From positions 1-48,599 of the forward strand of contig NZ_JYOO01000037.1 of the NCBI RefSeq assembly GCF_000956595.1: a stretch of DNA of 48,599 bases, given 5' to 3'. Position 1 is the stretch's first letter. Each line of letters starts with the position of its first letter. The notes under the pieces were generated by a model that was not told the origin of the DNA, made no database searches, and saw only the letters and a program-made list of their open reading frames with translations. The position numbers and the translations under genes were made by a program. Below are positions 46,860 through 48,599 of this stretch, piece after piece. This DNA comes from Priestia aryabhattai B8W22. Lineage in GTDB: Bacteria > Bacillota > Bacilli > Bacillales > Bacillaceae_H.

Positions 46860-48587
46860 ATGAATACGCAAAAAGGAATTCATTTTTCATTTAAAAAATT
46901 ATGGTTGCTAACGAATCCTCCGACGGGAAAGCTACTCATTTCGTTTATACTGGCCTTAATTAATACCGGAGCGTCTCTTTCTATTCCTCTTGTTATTAAA
47001 GAAGTGATGGAGAAAATTGCAGCGGGCGTCTCACCGCAGCTTATAGCAGGACTTCTTGGTTTATTTGCTGCTCAAATGGTAACAAGCGCAGTATCTCTTT
47101 ATCTCCTTGCTCAAGTAGGGCAAGGTGTTGTAAAAGAACTTAGATTGAGAGTGTGGAACAAGCTCATAAAGCTTCCGGTTTCATTTTACGACCAAAATCG
47201 TTCAGGTGAAATGGTAAGCCGCATTACAAATGATACAACCATTGTGATGAATTTATTGTCAACAGAAATGATTGACTTTGTTAAAAATATTTTATCCATT
47301 ATCGTTGCCGTTGTTATTTTATTGACGCTTGATGTACCCATGACGCTCATTTTATTAGCGGTTATTCCCGTTATGTTTGTACTGGTTATGCCGCTAGCGC
47401 GAAAAATACATAAAATTTCACGTGAGCAGCAGGATAAAATGTCCAAGCTTACGGCTTTTTTAGCTCAAATGCTGAGTGAAATCCGCTTGATTAAAGTATC
47501 CGGCTCAGAGAAAAAAGAAGTTGATTCCGGCTTACAATCGTTTCAATCACTCTACCTCTTCGGTGTAAAGAGAGCTAAAATTGAAGCCATCATTACCCCG
47601 ATTATTAGCACGGTGATGACCGCTGTTATGATTGTCATCGTCGGGTTTGGTGCATATCGGGTGAGTGAGGGATTTATCACTGCAGGAGAGCTGGTGGCTT
47701 TTGTTCTTTACCTTTTTCAAATTATGGTTCCGGTTGGTTCACTTACCCGATTTGTTACGAGCTTTCAGCAAACCAAAGGAGCTTCCGAAAGAATCTTTGA
47801 TATATTAGCTGAGAAAGAAGAGAACTATGAAAATGGAGAAGTGCTTGAACAGGTAGGGAGCTTAAGGTTCGATAAAGTTGCTTTTCAATATGAAGATAAA
47901 CCCGTATTGCAGGAGGTTTCATTTTCTGCTAAAAAAGGAGAAGTTACCGCTTTTGTTGGACCTAGCGGAGCTGGAAAATCTACTGTTTTTTCGCTTATTG
48001 AACGCTTCTATGAGCCTTCATCGGGGTACATATTCTTGGATGGAACAGACAGTCAAAACGTCAACTTACGTTCGTGGCGTCACCTGTTTAGCTACGTTCA
48101 GCAGGATTCTCCGATTTTAGCAGGAACAATTCGAGAAAATCTCATTTACGGATTAGAGCGGCATGTGACGGATGAAGAAATAGAAGAAGCAGCGAAGTTA
48201 GCCAATGCTCATCATTTCATTCAGTCCTTTGAAGATCAATATGAAACAATGATTGGAGAAAGAGGTATTAATCTCTCAGGAGGACAGCGACAGCGTATTG
48301 CAATTGCCCGAGCGCTGTTACGCAATCCCCAGTTTTTACTACTAGACGAAGCGACAGCTAGCTTGGACTCCGAATCAGAAAAGCTTGTGCAAGAGTCATT
48401 GGAAACGGTAATGAAAGAACGCACATCACTCGTCATTGCCCATCGTCTATCTACGGTCATTAATGCGGACCAAATTGTTGTAATAGAAGAAGGGAAGGTT
48501 ACAGGAAGCGGAACGCATAAAGAGCTGTTAGCCTCTCATTCTTTTTACCGGCGTTTGGTAGAGCAGCAGTTTCAAACATCCCTATAG
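46860..48587 (+). CDS. bmrA: ABC-type multidrug exporter, half-transporter (BmrA-like)
   Basis: A 575-residue half-size ABC exporter: six-helix membrane domain (residues about 1-310; VWNKLIKLPVSFYDQNRSGEMVSRITND is typical), then a nucleotide-binding domain with Walker A GPSGAGKST, Q-loop VQQDSPILAGTI, signature LSGGQRQRIAIARALL, Walker B LLLDEATASLD and H-loop AHRL. All catalytic residues are intact. It closely resembles B. subtilis BmrA (YvcC), a homodimer that exports drugs. ATG 46860 with AAAGGAAC upstream. Nothing follows in the window. Confidence 0.9.
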   Translation: MNTQKGIHFSFKKLWLLTNPPTGKLLISFILALINTGASLSIPLVIKEVMEKIAAGVSPQLIAGLLGLFAAQMVTSAVSLYLLAQVGQGVVKELRLRVWNKLIKLPVSFYDQNRSGEMVSRITNDTTIVMNLLSTEMIDFVKNILSIIVAVVILLTLDVPMTLILLAVIPVMFVLVMPLARKIHKISREQQDKMSKLTAFLAQMLSEIRLIKVSGSEKKEVDSGLQSFQSLYLFGVKRAKIEAIITPIISTVMTAVMIVIVGFGAYRVSEGFITAGELVAFVLYLFQIMVPVGSLTRFVTSFQQTKGASERIFDILAEKEENYENGEVLEQVGSLRFDKVAFQYEDKPVLQEVSFSAKKGEVTAFVGPSGAGKSTVFSLIERFYEPSSGYIFLDGTDSQNVNLRSWRHLFSYVQQDSPILAGTIRENLIYGLERHVTDEEIEEAAKLANAHHFIQSFEDQYETMIGERGINLSGGQRQRIAIARALLRNPQFLLLDEATASLDSESEKLVQESLETVMKERTSLVIAHRLSTVINADQIVVIEEGKVTGSGTHKELLASHSFYRRLVEQQFQTSL

Positions 48588-48599
48588 AATAAACAAAAA

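Overview
The window looks like chromosomal DNA of a low-GC, endospore-forming Firmicute of the Bacillaceae, most like Priestia (Bacillus) megaterium. The evidence is strong Shine-Dalgarno (SD) sites with frequent TTG/GTG starts, T-box leaders, cre-, PerR- and WalR-type sites, spore genes (CotF/YhcQ-like, GerP-like, Spo0M, a broken spore catalase), a PHB-depolymerase-like esterase and many B. subtilis-type orthologues. The species call is inference from protein character and gene content, not from a search.

Layout. 0-5 kb: a truncated and frameshifted SH3-domain envelope gene, GrpB, a DUF4397 exported protein, and a nitroreductase plus YgiN-type monooxygenase pair facing a small ArsR regulator with two identical-format operators. 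5-9.5 kb: a MurG-type transferase, a CBS-domain gene remnant, signal peptidase I, an Old Yellow Enzyme relative and a TauE/SafE exporter behind a leader hairpin. 9.6-13 kb: a dispersed-repeat fragment and a translationally coupled cluster of unknown protein, Ser/Gly-rich lipoprotein, YgiC-like ATP-grasp ligase and DUF350 membrane protein. This cluster is the best candidate here for a poorly described system. 13-19 kb: lipoprotein, zinc-ribbon protein, NSS transporter with a tiny membrane peptide after a hairpin, an internally deleted spore catalase gene, an NlpC/P60 hydrolase with a WalR box, and a thiamine-binding YqgV-like protein.

19-27 kb: purine catabolism (PucR regulator divergent from PucF and PucG) running straight into a YwrD-like gamma-glutamyltransferase and two half-size chromate transporters. 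27-32.4 kb: aromatic amino acid operon (DAHP synthase/chorismate mutase, chorismate synthase, prephenate dehydrogenase, EPSP synthase) with two tandem tyrosine-type T-boxes in front and a third between the first two genes. 32.4-37 kb: Rieske oxidoreductase, a stretch of gene remnants around a PHB-depolymerase-like esterase, and a CBS protein. 37-43.4 kb: His/Gly repeat protein (probable coat), Spo0M, CNNM/CorC transporter with a structured upstream unit, CotF-like coat protein, Dps with a PerR box, HesB-like protein, and small peptides, one behind a cre site. 43.5-48.6 kb: poly-gamma-glutamate hydrolase-like enzyme, CPCC protein, CopC (start codon interrupted) and CopD, GerP-like peptide and a BmrA-type ABC exporter.

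Three separate single-base discrepancies (about 59-61, about 16,900 and 44,812) each break an otherwise well-conserved frame. They are either real decay or base-calling errors, and resequencing would separate the two.
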